DNA of 64,000 nt from Pseudeuparius sepicola (Eukaryota > Arthropoda > Insecta > Coleoptera > Anthribidae): positions 36,456,365 to 36,520,364 of the forward strand of contig OY987304.1 in assembly GCA_963920635.1 (NCBI GenBank), written 5' to 3'. Positions 1 through 11,165 of this stretch are shown in pieces; within the stretch, counting starts at the first letter, position 1, and the number at the start of each line of letters is the position of its first letter. The position numbers and the translations under genes are program-made. The notes beneath the pieces were generated by a model that saw only the letters and a list, made by a program, of their open reading frames with translations, did no database searches and was not told the origin of the DNA.

Positions 1-341
1 TGTAGTCTGAGGTAATATAATAATTTATAGCAATAGTAATTATAATTAATAAGTCCTCACAAAATACCAAAATAACATTCTCCCGTTTATACAAATTTTT
101 AGCAATTTTCTACAATCGGGGCTATCTTGAGTAAGTACCTACCTAGATAGATAGATATATATTTCGCTTCAGAATATTACAAAATATTACAAAAATAACA
201 ACTCCGTAATATTACAAGCTCGTCCTTACTTTAGTGTAACATAATACAATAGTGAAAATATTACAACCAGAGGTATTTACTCAGTTCATATACACATATA
301 CCCTATATGTAACGTTAAACATGTTAAAAGCAAAGTGCAAC
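1..341. other. AT-rich flank, no gene seen
   Basis: AT-rich sequence with a short GATA-like run (about 140-165). I see no coding signal. The low-coordinate side of the adjacent minus-strand RT pseudogene faces this stretch, so part of it may be that element's 3' untranslated region. No clear poly(A) or tail repeat marks the end. Confidence 0.5.
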
Positions 342-1107
342 TTAAAAGAGGAGACAAAAAAATCTCGAGAAAAACTCGTCAACAGAATAAAAACATTTGT
401 CTATAAAAAAAAAACATTTAATTTTCTTTTTAAATTTATTTATTGTCTCGTTTTCATCGAAGCATTTGTAGTGATTGAGGGCTCTGTTATATGCTTTTAA
501 TCCCAGATATTTAGGACTTTGTTGCCCTATTTTAAGTCTGGAAAATTCTATGTGGAGGTTGTTTTTATTTCGAGTGTCATGGGAGTGCATCTGAGATCGT
601 TTATTCCATAACAACATCATGTTTTTTACATGCATTAGAAGCGAAAATAGGTACAAAGAAGGGAAGGTCATTATCTGCAAATCTTTAAATAATGTAACAC
701 ATGAGTCTCTTGGTCCAGAACGGGTCATGTATCTAATAACTGTCTTTTGTGCTCTGAAAACCCTATTCGATGTGGTAGCTGATCCCCAATGAATTATTCC
801 ATAAGCGATTACGGATTGAAAGAGGCCATAATATACAAACTTTAGAACCTCCATGGATACTGTGTCTCTGATACTTTGAACCAAAAAGGAACATGAACTA
901 AGTTTTGGTAAGATTTTATCTATATGGTCCTTCCACGTCAACTTGTTATAGATATAATAGCCCAAGAAATTTAGTTGAGGTTACATTTGTAATCGAACGT
1001 CTGTCGACTCTTATAAGTAAACTGGCATTTTTTGGAAAAATTTCCATGGATTTATTTTTATTGAGCTTTATGCCATTATTTTTGCACCAGCCTACCTATA
1101 TTATATA
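342..1107 (-). pseudogene. 5'-truncated non-LTR retrotransposon reverse transcriptase (CR1/jockey-like), frameshifted
   Basis: The minus strand encodes the C-terminal end of a LINE-type reverse transcriptase. The open frame at 965-342 begins in the thumb-like segment typical of CR1/jockey RTs (FLG-YYI...LTWKDHI) and continues through a post-RT region with an HSHDTRNKNN segment close to the end. Upstream, 1107-968 keeps the preceding residues (GIKLNKNKSMEIF, then TKFLG) in another frame. Removing one T near 968 would restore a continuous TKFLGYYI, so there is a single-base frameshift. The endonuclease, fingers and catalytic palm are all missing, as expected for a copy truncated at its 5' end during target-primed reverse transcription. 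The apparent start at 965 is a TTG and not a real start. The assignment to RT is secure. The clade (CR1 or jockey) is inferred. Confidence 0.8.
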
Positions 1108-1138
1108 GATATTTAGGTTGATGATGAGTAGGTATAAC

Positions 1139-1471
1139 CGTTTTGAGTGAGGAATAATAAGAGGCGCAACCTTACGGGACGCAGCGTAGCCGAAAACGCG
1201 GCCCGAAAAGCGTTCGAGTTAAAAAGCGTCCGAGACAAAAAATACATATCCTTCCAGTAAAATAAAAAATATATAAAATTGTACCGTTAGCCCGTTGTAG
1301 AGGGATCGGTGTTCTCGAAAATATAAACAAGTTTTAAAAATCCATGGTCGCTAGGCGACTATAGCGAGTGGGGGCAACGGGGGGCTTCAGGGTAAGCACA
1401 CGAAAACCGGTCACGCAATTTTATATGGGTATTGCGCCTCTTATTATTCCTCACTCAACGCCTCACTCAAC
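1139..1471. mobile_element. 333-bp MITE with 8-bp TSD (hAT/P-like)
   Basis: The direct repeat GGTATAAC at 1131-1138 and 1472-1479 flanks the unit. Its ends carry a 27-bp perfect inverted repeat (1143-1169 and 1432-1458, TTGAGTGAGGAATAATAAGA... and its complement). The right end has an extra copy of CGTTGAGTGAGG. The interior is clearly richer in CpG than its surroundings (AACGCGGCCCG). An 8-bp duplication is typical of hAT or P superfamily elements. The CG/GT tips do not match a family I know. There is no ORF inside. Confidence 0.75.
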
Positions 1472-1479
1472 GGTATAAC

Positions 1480-2399
1480 AATGCCAATCTTCGCTTTGTT
1501 TTTATATTTATACGGTCCGTATAAGTGACACTGATGATGGCAAAGGCGCTTTGTCCATGATTTTAATAAAGGATATTGCGCATAGTCAACAACCTGGATT
1601 GGAATGTTACGGCGGCTGTAATAGTTACTATAAGTGGATTGTTGGCTTTTGCTTTAGACCCACTATTCTACGCTGTCTTGAAATCATTTAAAACCTTGGA
1701 AGGTATCCAATTTATTCGAACTTCATGCAGGTTTTATCTGGGGGTTCGTCCAGTGATTCTCTGCCTCGAAAAAAATGTTTATTGCAACAATTAAGTTTAT
1801 AAAAAAAATAAAATTAAGTATATTACCTTTACAAGAAATATTGAATACCTATAATGGAAATGATTCACAAAAACCAAATCATAAGTGCAAGATCATCACA
1901 TTATTAGCATATACATCAAAGAATAAATAATAAGCATTATAAACACAAACTTCCTTAGACGTAAATCAAAATAAAATTTATAAATAACCTTGATAGAGCT
2001 TCATTATTCTACATATTGGGAACAAGTTTTTCTTAATACTACCCCTATTATATGAGACCTGAATGTTTTTTTAATAATACTAATGATATAAAAATATGTT
2101 AAGATTTAGTTAAGAAGTTCACATTTATAAAGGGCATACTTTCAACGCCGGGAAAAAGTGAATTCACGGTATTGATTCATTTTCTAAGGTTTTTTGAAAC
2201 TTGACCAAATGCTATCCTAGTTATATCGGGAAAAACTCATCCCTAGCAGCAAGTGACAATTATTAATTATTATTATTAATATTATTATTACATATTATAT
2301 TTCTATTCGTACTGGTTGGTTTTAGTTAGGTATCTATAATTTCTCCAATCCAGTACAACAACGCAAATCTATAATATCTGAGTTTTTACCCACTTGGTA
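1480..2399. other. Non-coding, no gene recognised
   Basis: AT-rich sequence. A 72-codon open frame (1576-1794) starts at a non-ATG codon and resembles nothing I know. An ATT-rich low-complexity patch lies at about 2258-2300. There is no inverted repeat or conserved coding signal. Confidence 0.5.
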
Positions 2400-2628
2400 T
2401 GCTGAGAATTCGGCGCCTTTGCAGTAAATCTCCAGGCCCGGGCCCAAATCTGGCCCTAAGCGTCGCTGAGGGCGGCATAATGCCCGAGCCGGCATCCCTA
2501 GGGGCCAGACCGGTCCTGATTTATGTGGTCCACCCGCGTGGCCAGCTGGGTCATGAGATTGGGACGCGGAGACTCTATTTACCATGCAGAGTTGCAGAGG
2601 TATATTGGATTTCTTCAGGAAAAATTTA
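2400..2628 (+). repeat. GC-rich dispersed island, family G1 copy 1
   Basis: About 230 bp of GC- and CpG-rich sequence in an AT-rich setting. It is diverged from but clearly homologous to 6613-6834 in the same orientation. Shared blocks include GTAAATCT, GAGGGCGG-ATAATGCCCG and GGGGCCA-GAC...CCTGATTTATGTGG. Frames on both strands stay open here, but the conservation shows no codon periodicity and includes indels, so I do not call a gene. Nature unknown; an old SINE-like repeat or a duplicated non-coding element are both possible. Confidence 0.6.
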
Positions 2629-3158
2629 AACTAGTTTCCTACTTGCCCACTATAAATTGAACTTTCAAAATATACCTAGGTACACTTTATACCTTCCTAA
2701 ATACGTCAGGTAAGCAGATTGCGTACTTAAAGACTCAATTTAGGAACTTTGGAACGACTTGCTAGTTTGCGACCTGCTTAGTATTACAGAGCTTTAATAT
2801 AGCGAAACCATAGGTATATTGTAACGAAAAATGCCTCTAAAGTTGTTATGTAAGCTTTCAATGAACATGTGTGCACTGTTTTCTAACCTACTCAAGATTT
2901 AGCAGATAAATTTTAAGTTTGGGTATTATACTTACAGTTCTATAATTTTTATGATTAATTTAAAGGCATTTTCCGTCGCATCTCTGTTAGCCTGAGGCAC
3001 CCAGGGCCCCATTTTCTTTTAGGTTTCATTGTTTTCTCTGTAGACTCTGTAGAGCTTCCATCAGTTTTTAGAAATTTGCTAGAACTTTATGATTTTTGCA
3101 TCTGTCATTCAGAGGAATATTCTAGAGTAGTCTCCAACTACAGGTTTCCATTTGAATA
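2629..3158. other. Non-coding, nothing recognised
   Basis: AT-rich with several TACCTAGGTA words. No inverted repeat, ORF or tandem repeat was found. Confidence 0.5.
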
Positions 3159-3591
3159 TACAGTGCCCGCCAAAAAGTCTGCACCATATGGGAAAATTTT
3201 TTAATAAATAACTTACGGAAAATTTGTTTGCGGCATCAGGTTTTGCTTGCTCTAGAACCAAAATTGACATAATCAAATGTTGTGACGTAGTCTCTTTTAT
3301 ATGTCAAATTTGACATTAATGGAAAAATGTCCGAAAAATGGCCTTATTTAACCGAATTTCGAAAAAGTCATAAGAAAAATATGTTTCTTTCGCAATTTTA
3401 TACCCCTGTGCAAAATTTCAAGAGCCTACTACGATTTTTCTAATTTAGCCTTTGTTGGATATTATTGGACATAATATTTTAAATTTCCTAGATATTTCTG
3501 ATCAGATCAGCATGACAGAAATATTTGTGTGTTTTTACAACCATTTACTATAGAAAGAAGTTTGTAAATCGAATTTATGTGTTTATCTGTA

Positions 3592-3920
3592 ATAAATTAA
3601 AAGTAAAAAAATATTTTTAAAAAAAGCTTTTATTTAAATGCGCTAAAAAGAATAAAATAATCTTTTCTTTTAAAACTTTTACTATCAACTTATAACGTCA
3701 TTCCACAATTTATATGATATAAAAGCTTGTCGCGAGATTTAAGTAGTGGTATTTACTTAGTTTGAAAACTTAAATCTCGCGACAAGCTTTTATATCATAT
3801 AAATTGTGGAATGACGTTATAAGTTGATAGTAAAAGTTTTAAAAGAAAAGATTATTTTATTCTTTTTAGCGCATTTAAATAAAAGCTTTTTTTTTAAATA
3901 TTTTTTTATTTTTAATTTAT
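3592..3920. repeat. Near-perfect hairpin (~150-bp arms)
   Basis: Left arm about 3592-3742, loop near 3743-3767, right arm about 3768-3920. The arms read TCGCGAGATTTAAG / CTTAAATCTCGCGA next to the loop and AAAAGCTTTTATTTAAATGC further out, with only a few mismatches. It lies inside the larger foldback element, so a small palindromic MITE inserted into a bigger one is the likely reading. There is no ORF. Confidence 0.8.
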
Positions 3921-4054
3921 TTTGTAATTTTTAGTTTGGCCAGGTGTCTGAGTCTATTCATCTCAGTTAACGCATCATTGTTGCAAGGTCGTTTGCCGGT
4001 TAGTTTAGAACAGTCTAGCTCTTCAATGAGGAGACCTTCTAATGACCATCTTGG

Positions 4055-4518
4055 GTGTTCCGCCATGTTGGATTTAGAATGACGTCACACATATAATCAT
4101 GCATTGTCATCCAAATTAAACGTGTGTACAAAATTTCAGCTCGATCGGTTGAAATTTAACTAGTCCGCCATCTTGAGTGTTCCGCCATGTTGGATTTAGA
4201 ATGACGTCACACATATAATCATGCATTGTCATCCAAATTAAACGTGTGTACAAAATTTCAGCTCGATCGGTTGAAATTTAACTAGTCCGCCATCTTGAGT
4301 GTTCCGCCATGTTGGATTTAGAATGACGTCACACATATAATCATGCATTGTCATCCAAATTAAACGTGTGTACAAAATTTCAGCTCGATCGGTTGAAATT
4401 TAACTAGTCCGCCATCTTGGGTGATCCGCCATGTTGGATTTAGAATGACGTCACACATATAATCATGCATTGTCATCCAAATTAAACGTGTGTACAAAAT
4501 TTCAGCTCGATCGGTTGA
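4055..4518 (+). repeat. 122-bp tandem repeat, about 3.8 copies
   Basis: Units begin at 4055, 4177, 4299 and 4421, an exact 122-bp period, nearly identical. Each unit holds CCGCCATGTTGGATTTAGAA, TGACGTCACACATATAATCA and CAGCTCGATCGGTTGAA. The array runs into GATTCCACCCGAACAAATTACATACATACA, which looks like the 3' end of a retroelement with a microsatellite tail, so this may be a tandemly expanded 3' UTR of a non-LTR element (inference). The 4360-4554 minus-strand open frame is a by-product. Confidence 0.9.
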
Positions 4519-4564
4519 AGATATCTGCTTCAAAATTGAGTTGCAAGATTCCACCCGAACAAAT

Positions 4565-4594
4565 TACATACATACATACATACATACATACATT
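4565..4594 (+). repeat. (ACAT)n microsatellite tail
   Basis: A short run of ACAT repeats directly after the 122-bp array and CACCCGAACAAATT. Such tails are common at 3' ends of RTE/CR1-type retroelements. Confidence 0.85.
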
Positions 4595-5101
4595 GCAAGT
4601 TAAATAAAAGCTTTTAAAAATGAGATCAGTTTTGCACCAAGCGTGCTTCTTCAACAAGCCCTCATTTTAATTTTTTTGCAAAAAATAGGAAAAGAAGGAT
4701 ATTTAGACCGTAAACTAAGTATTGTGCAGTATGTATTCAGTCAATGAGTGTTTCAAATTACATAGGATCGACTTTTATGGATTAACAAATACGGAAAAGG
4801 GCAACAAAGGGCAAAATATGAAAATCATGGTAGGCTCTTGAAATTTTGCACAGGGGTATAAAATTGCGAAAGAAACATATTTTTCTTATGACTTTTTTCG
4901 AAATTCGGGTAAATAAGCCCATTTTTCGGACATTTTTTTCATTAATGTCAAATTTTACATATAAAAAGACTACGTCACAACATTTGTTTATGTCAATTTT
5001 GGTTCTAGAGCAAGCAAAACCTGATGCCGCAAACAAATATTCCGTAAGTTATTTACTAAAAATGTTTCCCATATGGTGCAGACTTTTTGGCGGGCACTGT
5101 A

Positions 5102-5952
5102 CATTGTATAAGCCCTGGGAATTGGGCCAGAGTGTAGTTGAAGGTTATAACGCGATTTTAGTGCGATTTTCGGAGCTAATAGAATATTCTTGGTCAGTGA
5201 CAGTATCTGACAAGTATATTTGTGATTTGTGAAGGCTACACAATAAAGATGGTAAACAAAGCAACGAGTTTGGACTGTGATTGAAATACAGTACAATATA
5301 ATAGGTCTGCGATATAGGGCAATCTATAGATATACAGGATGGCCAGGAAAGCAAAGCCAAAACGTATTTAATACGTAGACGTAAATTGACGTAAACGTGC
5401 AAAGATCGAATACGTCAAGTTTCAAAAGTACAGTTAAAGCGTTGACTGACGTATTTATAAACACTTCTAACGTGGCTATAGGTTCACAGATGGCGCTGAT
5501 GGCCAACAATGTATTTTGCCTTGTATTGTGCCTCTGGAAACAGCATGGTGCACTGAAAAAGTGCCAAACCTAACAGCCGTAGGTAGTCTTTAATAATACG
5601 TCAGTCAACGGTTAAAGCATGTTTTAAAAGGTATCGCCAAGACGCTTCCTGATGAAGGTGACTTGAAAGTATTTATCTATATCCCTTTGTTGGACGTTTT
5701 TTGTTCTTCTCAAAATCGCCAAAAATAAGTTCTTAAAAGCTTGACATATTTTCAAAATGCAATTTCTAGTTGCTTCTTTACTGTTGACATGATATATTCT
5801 AGTCACTCGGCTCAGGTCGGGTGTTTCCGCACCAAGGTTTTGGATGGATACTGGATACCACTGCGTTTCGGATGCATGTACGTGCGTACACACAAGTTTA
5901 CGTCAACCGTAAGTCCGAAAAATAAGTTAATTTGTATCTAAACGTAAGTATC
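5102..5952. other. Non-coding; small inverted repeat at 5435-5615
   Basis: No gene recognised. GTTAAAGCGTTGACTGACGTA (from about 5435) faces TACGTCAGTCAACGGTTAAA (to about 5615), an imperfect inverted pair ~180 bp apart that could be a small MITE. The rest is unremarkable. Confidence 0.45.
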
Positions 5953-6151
5953 TACCGTACTTTCACCGTCCAGCTAGGTTTGTCAGTCGTTGGCGGGGGG
6001 AGTACACAGTAGTCCCGCACCGCTTATCAGTCGAGTTTTGCGAGCAAAAAACACGCCCCGCCCCCCGCCAACGACTGACGAACCTAGCCGAATACACGGC
6101 GGCGCGCCGCCCAGCCATGGCAATGTCTACTAAAATGGTGAAAGTACGGTA
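5953..6151. mobile_element. ~200-bp GC-rich hairpin MITE, TA target
   Basis: Outer inverted repeats TACCGTACTTTCACC (5953-5967) and GGTGAAAGTACGGTA (6137-6151) enclose a second, longer pair: CTAGGTTTGTCAGTCGTTGG (from 5974) with CCAACGACTGACGAACCTAG (to 6087). The interior contains TCAGTCGAGTTTTGCG. The ends at TA suggest a mariner-like or similar TA-targeting family. There is no coding capacity. Confidence 0.7.
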
Positions 6152-6612
6152 TAGCATGCATAATAAAAGCGTGTTAAAAATAACATACTTGATTTTCAAG
6201 CAACAGGCTTTAGCGAAGATTCCAGAATTCTATATTATGCAATGTCCGTTTAGGACAAACCCAATTAATTTTAGAGAAAAACTCAAGACACCTTTTTTGT
6301 CACGTATAAATCATAAAATGTTATTGTAAAGGAAAGTTTAATTTTTCCAGGGACTTATAATTTTTCCCAACTCCCCCATATGCGTCACTGGCGAGAGCAA
6401 GGGCTAATAATTATAGGTAGGTACTTATTAATTATTTTTAACTACAGAACCCGTTTTATCGATATTTTCATACATACGACGGTACAGCTTATTTTTTTAC
6501 TTTATGTCCTTTTTAACTCTCTGGGTTGTGTCGTTTAATGTTACTTTACTTACCTAGGTATTTCGGTGCAGGATTCAATATACCACGAACCTTAAGATTG
6601 CTCACTCTGCAT
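6152..6612. other. Non-coding, nothing recognised
   Basis: AT-rich; a short open frame continues out of the MITE but has no recognisable content. Confidence 0.5.
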
Positions 6613-6834
6613 AACTGAGATTCAGCGCCAACCCCGTAAATCTGGAGCACCGAGCCCAAATCGTGCCTTAAGCGTCCCCGAGGGCGGAATAATGCCCGGA
6701 CCCGCGTCTCTGGGGGCCAAGACGGCCCTGATTTATGTGGACCGCCATCGCAGGACAGTATAGTTCCCCGTTGAGATCTTGGTGGAGACAGTATTTTTAC
6801 CTATAAGGTATATGGAGAATTTCTAGGAAAATCT
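6613..6834 (+). repeat. GC-rich dispersed island, family G1 copy 2
   Basis: Second copy of the island at 2400-2628, same orientation, with substitutions and small indels. It shares CGAGGGCGG-ATAATGCCCGG, CTGATTTATGTGGACC and a downstream GGTATAT-GGA-ATTTCT-GGAAAA segment. The homology extends past the GC-rich core into AT-rich flank, so a real repeat or duplication underlies it. Confidence 0.6.
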
Positions 6835-6970
6835 TACTATCAATCCTACTAATTGAAAAGTTAATACGGATAACCTAATGAATAAGAACAGGAAATTAGA
6901 AAAAATAGGTATTGTGTAACTATTCATCCTCCAACCCTTTTTACACGGTACAGGTATTGTACTGTATATA

Positions 6971-8207
6971 CAGGGTGTCTACTTTTAAGTGTATACAAAT
7001 CGACAAAAAATGTATTTTGTCAGATATTTTCAAAAACCTTTTTTTTTGTTCGAAGGGCCTCCAAAAACCGCGTCTTTCGACCTTTCTACCATTTTCAAAA
7101 TACAAATCCAGGGCCGGCTACGATTTTTTTTATACCCCCGATTTTTACGAAAACCATTTAGCGATTTTTTTATTTAAAATCTGACCTCACAGCGTTAATC
7201 AGAACACCCCGAAACCCCTATATACCAAATTTGAATAAAAAATATACAGGGAGTTCCATTCTGCAGGGTGTCAAAGTTGAGCCAAGTAGGAATTTTAAAG
7301 GCATCTGCCAAGTCAAGAGTGCCATGGAATCTCCTCAAAACAGTTGAATAGTCAATAGGACCACTCAAGGTGCTGGTGTGCAAAGATCCAATACAAAATA
7401 TACAGAGTGTTCTTATCTGTGCCATCACAAATTACTGAATTTTTGGAACTTTATGATGGTCAAAAATCGAGTATATCAAAACCGCTACACACACTATAAA
7501 CGAACTAAATCTAAAAAATACAGTCAGTAAGTCCATATCAGTTAAGGTGGCTGGTGTGCCACAACAGGAAACGCACAGAAAATATATCATCTTAGACAGT
7601 GACTTTGTTGAGTAAGGTCCAATAATTTAAATTGTTTTTATTTGTTGATTGGCATTTTGTAAAGAAATACATTACTTTTGTGTTTATCAATATTTCTTCA
7701 ATGATTCCACAGCACTCATGACCCGTATAAAGTTTCATAAAAATTCATCATTTTGAGATGGCACAGATAAGAACATTCTGTATATTTTGAATTGGACCTT
7801 TGCACACCAACACTTTGAATGGTCCTATTAACCATTTAACTGTTTTGAGGGGATTCCATGGCACACTTGACTTTGCAGGTGCCTTTAAAATTCCTATTTT
7901 GCTCAACTTTGACACCCTGCAGAATAGAACTCCCTGTATATTTTTTATTCAAATTTGGTATATAGGGGTTATTGGGTGTTCTGATTAACGCTGTGGGGTC
8001 AGATTTTAAATAAAAAAATCGTTAAATGGTTTTTGTGAAAATCGGGGTATAAAAAACATCGTAGCCGTCCCTGGATGTGCATTTTGACAAAACTAAAAAC
8101 GTCAAAAGAAGCGTTTTTTGAAGACCTTTCGAACAAGAAAAGGTTTTTGAAAATATCTGACAAAATACATTTTTTATCGATTTGTATACACTTAAAAGTA
8201 GACAGGG
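6971..8207. mobile_element. 1.24-kb foldback MITE, mariner-type, right tip lost
   Basis: Left end CAGGGTGTCTACTTTTAAGT preceded by TA at 6969-6970. The right arm ends ACTTAAAAGTAGACAGGG, so its terminal CACCCTG is missing and it abuts the next MITE. Arms of ~480 bp are complementary, including CAGGGAGTTCCATTCTGCAG and TTCTTATCTGTGCCATC segments. The ~290-bp centre is unique. Antisense open frames in the two arms (7195-7428 and 7800-7988) mirror each other and are not genes. Confidence 0.8.
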
Positions 8208-8208
8208 A

Positions 8209-8926
8209 CAGGGTGAGTCACATCTAAAGGCAGAGCCGAAAACACAAGGTTGAACTCGCTAAAATAAGCACATTATGCTTAATAAACATTAGCTCAAAAA
8301 CGCTTGGTTTTTGTTGAAATTTTTCCAAAAAAAAACGTATTTTTTTAATTTCTTTCGAGCCCATTTAGGAATTCCAACCAAATTTGGTACACATTATGCA
8401 TTTGGCGGTTTCCATTTTGTGCAAAAATTTGACCCCGTTCAGATGACCAGCGGCGTAGATACAAATAGTTACTGTAAATAATTAAAAAGAAAAAGTAAAA
8501 AAAGTAGTACGGTCCTGTGCAAAACCAAAAATTTAGCCTTTTTTGGATAGCCCATTCAATTTGGAACAAAAAGCGCCTCTTGGTATTTTTTATTTCTGGT
8601 ACAGTTTCTTCGTAATTTCGGATTTTTTAAACTAGTGCCAAGGTGATTATACTGGCATTTAAAATAAAATTATTTGTATCTGCGCCGCTGCTCATCTGAA
8701 CAGGGCCAACCTATTGCACAAAATGACAACCCATAATATGTATCAAATTTTGTTGGAATTCCTATAAACGGGCTCAAAAGAAATTAAAAAAATATTTGGA
8801 AAAGTTTCAACACGCTGTATATGGAGAACCAAGCGTTTTTGAGCTAATGTTTATTAAGCATATGTGCTTATTTTAGCGAGTTCTACCTTGGGTTTTCGGC
8901 TCTGCCTTTAGGTGTGACTCACCCTG
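8209..8926. mobile_element. 718-bp foldback MITE, mariner-type
   Basis: Ends CAGGGTGAGTCACATCTAAA and TTTAGGTGTGACTCACCCTG, followed by TA at 8927-8928. Arms ~330 bp with matching AATAAACATTAGCTCAAAAA and TCATCTGAACGGGG-type segments. The left TA is replaced by GA where it joins the previous MITE, which suggests insertion into, or recombination with, that element's tip. Confidence 0.85.
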
Positions 8927-8928
8927 TA

Positions 8929-11163
8929 TATAATATGTTAAAGTTTCACATTTTTATTAAGTTTTCATTTATTATTTTATATTTATATTTCGCCGTCCAA
9001 TACAGATTGCTTTGTTTATCGAAGTTTTTCTGCACTTCTATTTTGGCACGTGTCTAGGGTCTTGTTTATTTTTATTTCTCTCAGTTGGTATAGCTCTGAC
9101 ATTCGAATAGTCCTTGATCACAAATTATCGTTCAAATAAGTTTCCCATTAAATCTATTAATCAAGCTTCAATTTTGTCTCAAGAACTCATTTAACACTTT
9201 TCTATTCAGTTTATGCTTTACTTACATTATATCTATTAATTCTATTAATCAAGCGCTTCACTTATTATGTCTCAAGAACTTATTTAATACTGCAACACTC
9301 TCAGGGCAGAACCAAAAATATCGATTTCTGCCCGCCTTTCTGTTTGTTATTTTGTTTTCTGACACCTTTAGAAAATTTTTTAACCTAAAAACAGTATTTA
9401 ACTCCGGAATTTTTACGAATGTTTATCGATTCCGATCCAGCCAAACCAAGAGGCCACATAACAATTAACAGGTTATAAAAAGTATACTTTTGTTACTATT
9501 TTTCCATATTTTTCTTGCTTGAATGGACTAGTATACTTAGGAAAAATAATTTTTGCATTGGAATTTGTAAAACATGTCTAGATAATCACGGAACCCCACC
9601 AACAGATTTTTTTGTCCACTAGTTTGCTCGAAAATTGAAAAAAAAAACGGTCGCAAAAGTATAGGAATGTGACGTCACGATCCCTAATTTCAATAAGTAC
9701 CTGCTATTTTATTAGCAGTTATTTCGTCTATTTTTATATAACCAAGCATTCCCAGATAAATGATTGGATCCAGGTGGTGAGAAATAATCAAATTTCCAAG
9801 CATTTCAATGAAATTTTGCCGATTCCATTCTGAACTTATTAGACGCCCCCCATAAAATGTGACAGGTGACATACGAGTCGATTGTTTAAGGATAATCTGC
9901 GGCAACACCGCATTTTGCTGTTGAAATTCGTTTTGTGCGTTTATAACCTCACTTTCGTAGACGGGAACCGGGAACTAAATCATTTCTGTTCTCAGTTTGT
10001 TATAAGAATCTCGCTGTGAATAGTTTATTTTTTCGGATTATAATGAAGACAAGCTTTGTTAAAGCTTGTTCTGATCACTACTTGCCTTGGTGTGTCAAGT
10101 TATTAATACAAACTGCAAGCAAAACCCTGAAAAATTAAGAGGAAGGTAAACATTGAGGTTTCGAAAAAAAATTTGAAAAAAGTTGTTGCTCGTGAAGTGT
10201 TAAATATATTGTGATGGGATTTTAGTAGGCTTGGTTAGGGCTAGAGGCAGTGGCCTCAAACAACAACAAAAAGCAAACTGATTCGGAGGAGATGGGAGAT
10301 TAAGTTAAAATACACATGCTCACTTCAGAATATTTCTAAAGGTACCTGACACCAGACTAGGTACTCAAACTACTAAAAAATAGCTTTAACCAGTTGCCCT
10401 AAGGCTGTCAGTTGCTTGTACCTACGTGAAGGTCAGGTTACAAAATGGCCTCTCAGTCTTAAATTTTGATATCGAAATGTTTGTCCAAATGCGTGGACGG
10501 TTTCTTATATGGAATATAAAAAACCATATTCTGCAAATTCGAATTGCTCTAATAGCAATATTTTTCATACTACCCAAGCGCCACCTATCGGCCAATGCAC
10601 GCATGTTTTTGTAAAGATGCAGAATAAATCTGAAGGCAAGCTGGCTTCTAATTATTGGGTATTTTTGTTTTAGTTGGCAGGTTTCTAGAAATCACAACAC
10701 AAAGTACAGACGAGTTAATTTATAATTGACTGGATTAAAACATTATTCCTCCACAATATGGTTAAAATTTGAGCACTTATTTCTGGTACATCCTGTACAA
10801 GTGCCGAAAAATTACTGTATTCTTCCGGAAAATCGACCTGTAGCACATTGCGGAATCCATAGAACACACTGCTTTTTTTTATTAAATAAAAAAAGAGTGG
10901 AAGTAATTTTTCGGCAAGAAAATTGTTGTTATTTACAAAATCGGTTTAAAATGATCTAAAATGATTGAAACCAGAGTTTTGGGAAAAAATTGAGTCTGTG
11001 TGATTTGGTATCTGCATGTTCCCACGGTAACTTTCGAATGGTTTAAGATATCGGCTCCAGATTTGGTATCAAATATTGCTCGCAATAGAATGGTTCGGAT
11101 TGCTTTTGCGCAAAATTTCTGTATGCGCAAGAGGTAGAAATTAGGGGGAGGGTGGTGAAACTA
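8929..11163. other. 2.2 kb without a recognisable gene; one short direct duplication
   Basis: AT-rich. A diverged direct repeat of ~50 bp lies at about 9151-9197 and 9236-9290 (TCTATTAATCAAGC...TGTCTCAAGAACT). GTGACGTCACGATCCC at about 9670 matches 16 bases at about 23317. Open frames such as 9690-9908 (minus) and 10726-10959 have no recognisable content. Confidence 0.5.
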
Positions 11164-11165
11164 TA

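Larger units (their letters stand above)
3161..5099. mobile_element. 1.94-kb TA-flanked foldback element (mariner-type ends)
   Basis: The ends are long inverted repeats beginning CAGTGCCCGCCAAAAAGTCT, with TA at 3159-3160 and 5100-5101. The arms (about 3161-3440 and 4828-5099) match through segments such as GATTATGTCAATTTTGGTTC-type sequence and the stretch around TTCGAAATTCGG. TA duplication and CAGTG tips point to the Tc1/mariner class. No transposase is present. The arms produce matching antisense open frames that are not genes. The middle holds a ~320-bp hairpin and a 122-bp tandem array, described separately, so the unit is composite. The tip resembles that of the element at 32492-33572 (CAGTGTCCTCCAAAAAGTTT). 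Confidence 0.8.

Noticed and set aside
4055..4518. 122-bp repeats as a possible coding repeat
   Set aside because: 122 is not a multiple of three, so frames shift each unit.
4782..5232. Overlapping 84-128 codon frames on both strands
   Set aside because: They fall in the right arm of the foldback element and run past its end; the paired left arm does not keep them open.
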